Assembly (NCBI GenBank): GCA_003024175.1
Contig: MDYQ01000047.1
Location: forward strand, 1 to 64,000
Origin: Planoprotostelium fungivorum
Taxonomy: Eukaryota; Evosea; Variosea; Cavosteliida; Cavosteliaceae
DNA length: 64,000 bases
Reading direction: 5' to 3'
Part shown: in pieces, positions 60,457 through 64,000 of the stretch
How positions within the stretch are numbered: the stretch's first letter is position 1
Layout of the letters: every line of letters begins with the position of its first letter
Position numbers and translations under genes: made by a program
The notes under the pieces: model-generated
Databases searched by the model: none
The model's input: the letters and a program-made list of their open reading frames with translations, nothing else
Told to the model about the DNA's origin: nothing

Positions 60457-62255
60457 ATGTCGAGGGGAGATGTTCTTAAGAGAGTGACCCTCCTGTGTCT
60501 CCTTTCATATGTCGTCACGGCCACAGGTGAGTCGGTGAATGATGTGTATGTGATGCCGATATGGGATAGATTGGGTTCTATATAACAACACCAACATACA
60601 ATTTGGAGAGAAACCCTTCGTTTTGAAATATATACCTGGAGACAAATTCATTCAACCGACGATTTACCTCACTGTTGACTTGAAGTCAGTCAAGACGAAT
60701 ACTCCCAACGGTAGTCCATTATTTCAGGTGGGTCATGAGATTCGAGATACCTTTTAGACGTTAGACAAAGTGACATCATATGATTTGACAAGACGACATC
60801 ATCTGATGATAGATAGGTTGTCGTCTCCTACAGAGGTGTAGGACACGATCACAATAAGACAGGACAACTCTCTGCAAACATGTTTAACAATGAAAATCCA
60901 TCTGGAGCGTACTGGTTGGTGAGTCAACCGACACCGCTTTCCTTCTATTCCGCTTCATGACGCGATAGGAACTCACTCAAACTAGAGGACATGCTCTTTC
61001 GACATCCCTGATGATGCAGATTGGTTGATCACAATAATCCCCTACGGAGGTTCAGCTGTGAGTCACGATCATCACCGTACCCATCACGACCATCACATCA
61101 TCACCGAAGAGGAACTGATTCATACAGTACGTCTACACTGCAGACATCAACATCTATTTCAGTGAGCTTCATTCGATCCACAAACGCTGACCAAAGACCA
61201 GTCTCCACTATGGGCAGCATCGGCGACAACTTAGCCTATTCTCTCGGGCCCACCAATACGTACAGCGATTATTATTTCGACTTGGAGGACAGCGGACAGC
61301 TCTCCGTCTTGAACTTCAAGAAGAAAGATGCAGATCTACTACCAAAGCCGTTCAGTAGCGTCATCGTGACTCGCGGCCACTGTTACGCGGAGAAGGGATA
61401 CGTGAGATTCGTTTCGTAGATGAAATGTCTGAACGAGACAGATCTGGTTGGACATACCTACGGAAGATTATGCAAAGATCAACAATGGAAAGGATGGTTA
61501 TGATGGATTGAGGGATTTACCTCCCGGGAGGTCAGTCTACATCGTTGTAGATCGATAAGATGAGCAAATTGATCTCTCGTCTCACGTGGATAGGTATTGG
61601 ATCTCTTGGAAGGTGGCCAACGTTTCCACAGTAGCACCAGGTGACAATGTCGTTTGGGATTTCAACGTAGGAAGTGAGTCTTTCATTCATTTCTCTATAT
61701 GTCACTTCATTCTATCTCACTTCACTTCATTCTATATGTCACTCCATTTATTTCTCATTCGTATATTTTCACTCAACCTTATCAGGAACGAAGACGTGTG
61801 TGGACAAGTGCATCTACAACGGTCAATGCATTGAATCCCCAGCCTACTGCAAGTGCAACACCTGGTGGGATGGTGCAGACTGCCAGACCGTCTTCAAAGG
61901 TGAGACCCGCCCCAATCTTTCCCGCCGGCGGGAAATCTCATTTGGGACGCAGGCTCTTACGTTCTCATCGTCTGGGGCTGCATCATCCTCCTGGCTTCCC
62001 TCGTTTTTCTCGGAACGAACGTGTGGAAATCAGCCAGAGCAGGTCTCTTCTCTGGCCCACGCGTCAACACGAGCGAGGTGAGGGAGTTCTTTAGACATGA
62101 GCTCATGACATTGACAGGAACCGTCCGACCAATCGGAAGAAGAAGAAGAAGCAGAAGTGGAGGAGGGAGAGAACATCTTTCGGTCGGACAAGATGAGCCA
62201 CATCGTGAGGAGGCAGCTGTCTGGAGGACACGATGAGCCGAGAGAATTAGAATAA
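60457..62255 (+). CDS. Type I membrane protein with EGF-like module
   Basis: The start at 60457 gives a signal peptide (LKRVTLLCLLSYVVTATD). The extracellular part has KPFVLKYIPGDKFIQPTIYL, VVVSYRGVGHDHNKTGQL, SFDIPDDADWLITIIPYGG, a second similar domain (STMGSIGDNLAYSL, SGQLSVLNFKKKDADLLPKP) and ISWKVANVSTVAPGDNVVWD. An EGF-like module (CVDKCIYNGQCIESPAYC, WWDGADCQ) precedes a single membrane helix (SYVLIVWGCIILLASLVFLG). The cytoplasmic tail is acidic (EEEEAEVEEGENIF). About ten introns. The one at 61531 starts with GTCAG plus the near-palindrome TCTACATCGTTGTAGA. Another contains the perfect palindrome TTTCCCGCCGGCGGGAAA (61918-61935). Likely an adhesion or surface receptor-like protein; ligand unknown. 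Confidence 0.78.
61536..61551. repeat. Intronic near-palindrome TCTACATCGTTGTAGA
   Basis: One mismatch from the 16-bp palindrome, directly after the donor GTCAG in the EGF/TM gene. Confidence 0.88.
61918..61935. repeat. Intronic palindrome TTTCCCGCCGGCGGGAAA
   Basis: A perfect 18-bp palindrome made of two head-to-head E2F-like boxes (TTTCCCGCC), inside a short intron just before the exon that encodes the membrane helix. Confidence 0.9.
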
Positions 62256-63103
62256 AGAGGACGTGAACTGATTGGAGTCGATGATGGTGATCCGTCCAAC
62301 ATGTGATGTCGGTGGATTCTTCGGATGCATCAGCCTCTCTCTTCGTCTCTGTGAGGTGCCGCATGATTTTGGGCCAACATCATCGATCGGTGGCACCTCC
62401 AATCATGGGCGTTGGTGTCACAGGATGTAACAACTCGCCCCACTCATCTGACCGATTCGGTCCCTCGCAGTAGTATCCTGGTATGTGTTCTTCAGAATTC
62501 GTCGTGATGTCCTCCGAGTCATCTCCCTTCTTCTCTCAATCGGTGAGGAAAGCTCTCATTACCACATCAACAAAGTGGTGTGCCTATCGCACGCCAGCCC
62601 GTGTCGACGTGATCTTAGTTTTCCAGTGATTTTGTGAAAATGCAGAATCTCTCTTGATGGATTTTCAGAATTCGAGTCGCGTGGAGTAAATTCGGAGGTG
62701 CTTGTCGAAACGGTCATCCATCCCACCCCAAAATGCGGTTTGCCAGCCTCCGCGGTGAATTCCTATTCATCATAATCCCTTCGCTTTTGACAGTGCAAGA
62801 TCCTTATCATCGGGTTCACCGATAAGGGAGTTCTTAAACACGAACCGTCCCACGAAGGCTAGATTACGAACCATGGGCGCCCTACTCAGGTGGTTCTCAG
62901 GAAGCATTTTGGCCGTCGTTTATACCAATCTTCATATCTTGCCTCTGAATCCACCACGATTCTCCATGATTCATCTCCGCAGATCGCGAAGGTGAGGGCC
63001 AGCCCGAAGATCATCTGTCTATGTCACTAACAATCGACATGGATATCACCACAGCAACAAGACCACCACACGAAACACCCCACACAAAACACCCCACGAA
63101 ACA
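62256..63103. other. Intergenic region, possible upstream exon
   Basis: Mostly without coding signal. At 62873-62992 a plus-strand frame (MGALLRWFSGSILAVVYTNL) is followed by a possible intron (GTGAGGGCC...CACCACAG) that would join it in frame to the next gene, giving NKTTTRNTPHKTPHE before its Met. I could not decide whether this exon is real. Confidence 0.35.
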
Positions 63104-63578
63104 ATGGAAGTATACGGTTGCACACCACCCCCGTTCTCCTTGGTTTTAGAATGGATCGATCAACTGTGGGCGGCAGAGAGGGAGAGAGAAGCAGACAAAG
63201 AAGAGAAGGTTCTGTCAGATCTGGACTTGCCTCTATCTCCCCCTATTCCTGCATCTTTTATGCTTCTAGAACCCCTCAGAATTCATCAGAGGAAGTCTTA
63301 TCGAGGAGAGAGCCGGTTTCTATCCCCCAAGCCCGTCATCGCTCTGAATAGGGTATGCAAACTTTATCATCCAAAAGAGCTGACCATCGGAACAGGCTTC
63401 TCCTCTCTCAGGACGTCTCTCAAAGTGTGCTGTGACCGTGAAACTTTTAGACGATGACGGCTCACCGCTCGATGTGGAGGAGCAAGATTGTCTCTCCAGT
63501 CCAAACGGCCAAGAGACCATCCTGTTACCAGATTATCTTCGCACGCCGCCGATCCCCCTGATGGTGGTGTACAATTGA
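63104..63578 (+). CDS. Unrecognised small protein
   Basis: Two exons (63104-63355, and from 63399) joined in frame by a 43-bp intron (GTATGC...AACAG). The product begins MEVYGCTPPPFSLVLEWIDQ, has a charged helix (AAEREREADKEEKVLSDLDL), then PPIPASFMLLEPLRIHQRKS, ASPLSGRLSKCAVTVKLLDD and ends TPPIPLMVVYN. No family is recognised. It may extend upstream to 62873. Confidence 0.45.
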
Positions 63579-63937
63579 TGATGCGGCGTCTCACTCTGCA
63601 CAGTTGACTGGAAGTATAGAGGGCAAGAGCTTGCGGCTGGGTTTCTCGATACAATATGAAACACTTGAAGGAGAGAGACACAAGATATTTCTGACATCAA
63701 ACGTCTTCCAAATGATCAGAGAGCGACGTCAGAAGAGAAAGCGGTCTAGTGTTGGATGAATCAAGAGGAAAGAGAATAAATCAGCGTGTATAGTTCAAAT
63801 TCACGTTAAGTCACCGCAAACGAACATCCCAATCAGATCGTCCAACAAGATGAAACGCGAATAGAACGGACCGAGTTCAAAGCCTTGATGTGAGGTTGCA
63901 CGATGGAGATGAAAGAAGACTCGTATGCTAACTATCT
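63579..63937. other. Intergenic region between convergent genes
   Basis: About 360 bp with an AATAAA near 63775. It presumably holds two 3' UTRs. Nothing else is recognised. Confidence 0.4.
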
Positions 63938-64000
63938 TTATGCCTGGACAATATTTCCATTCTGGCACTTGTAGCCGTTGCTGCTGTAGCAAGCACCTCC
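63938..64000 (-). CDS. 3' end of a secreted Cys-containing protein (partial)
   Basis: On the minus strand the last exon reads GGACYSSNGYKCQNGNIVQA and then TAA. The CYSS...YKCQNG pattern is like the C-terminus of small secreted cysteine-rich or carbohydrate-binding domains. The rest lies beyond the window, so no product name is given. Confidence 0.4.
   Translation of the reverse strand, partial: GGACYSSNGYKCQNGNIVQA

Overview
This is nuclear DNA of a unicellular eukaryote. It has many small spliceosomal introns (mostly 35-60 bp, GTGAG/GTAAG...AG), spacing of about 100-400 bp between genes, genes on both strands, and a typical protist gene set. SH2-domain kinases, a Zn2Cys6 regulator, RasGEFs, many ankyrin proteins and a GH17 glucanase together suggest an amoebozoan (protosteloid or Acanthamoeba-like). 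That is inference. The telomere repeat is CCCTAAA/TTTAGGG. All gene models were spliced by eye from frame continuity and protein-family resemblance, so exon edges are provisional.

Layout. 1-4267 is subtelomeric: three repeat families (about 346 bp, about 570 bp and a 445-bp satellite) joined at four single-N positions (348, 1390, 2196, 3938), with a CCCTAAA tract at 3939-4034. 4268-5380 is an AT-rich, gene-poor segment that starts abruptly inside a satellite copy. 5381-6426 has no gene I can support, only a tRNA-like hairpin. From 6427 to the end there is a gene every 1.5-2.5 kb.

Genes in order: SLC25 carrier (-), 3CxxC zinc-finger protein with HARP-like segments (-), secreted GH99-like hydrolase (+), UPF2 (-), Era GTPase (+), GT31 glycosyltransferase (+), PPR protein (-), SPCS1 (+), unknown type II membrane protein (-), FAD/NADPH reductase module (+), sphingosine kinase (+), RBBP4/MSI1 (-), small ankyrin protein (-), unknown (-), PH-kinase-SH2 protein (-), TMEM135-like (-), EF-hand protein (-), Sec7-PH ARF-GEF (-), ankyrin protein (-), small ORF (+), five-span membrane protein (-), GH17 glucanase (+), Zn2Cys6-PAS regulator (-), PX-PH-RasGEF (+), aldo-keto reductase (-), ankyrin protein with zinc-ribbon-like tail (+), APC permease (-), ariadne RBR ligase (+), EGF/TM protein (+), unknown (+), and the 3' end of a secreted Cys protein (-). 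The genes serve separate pathways; I see no operon-like cluster.

The most interesting signal lies across the genes. A palindromic word, TCTACAACGTTGTAGA, or one of its halves, recurs in about 18 introns. The left half sits just after the 5' splice site and the right half ends exactly at the 3' splice AG. A second word, CCCGCCAAAAT, also recurs in introns and in three of them directly abuts the first. This looks like a family of related introns (introner-like elements with short terminal inverted repeats) or a shared intronic regulatory signal.
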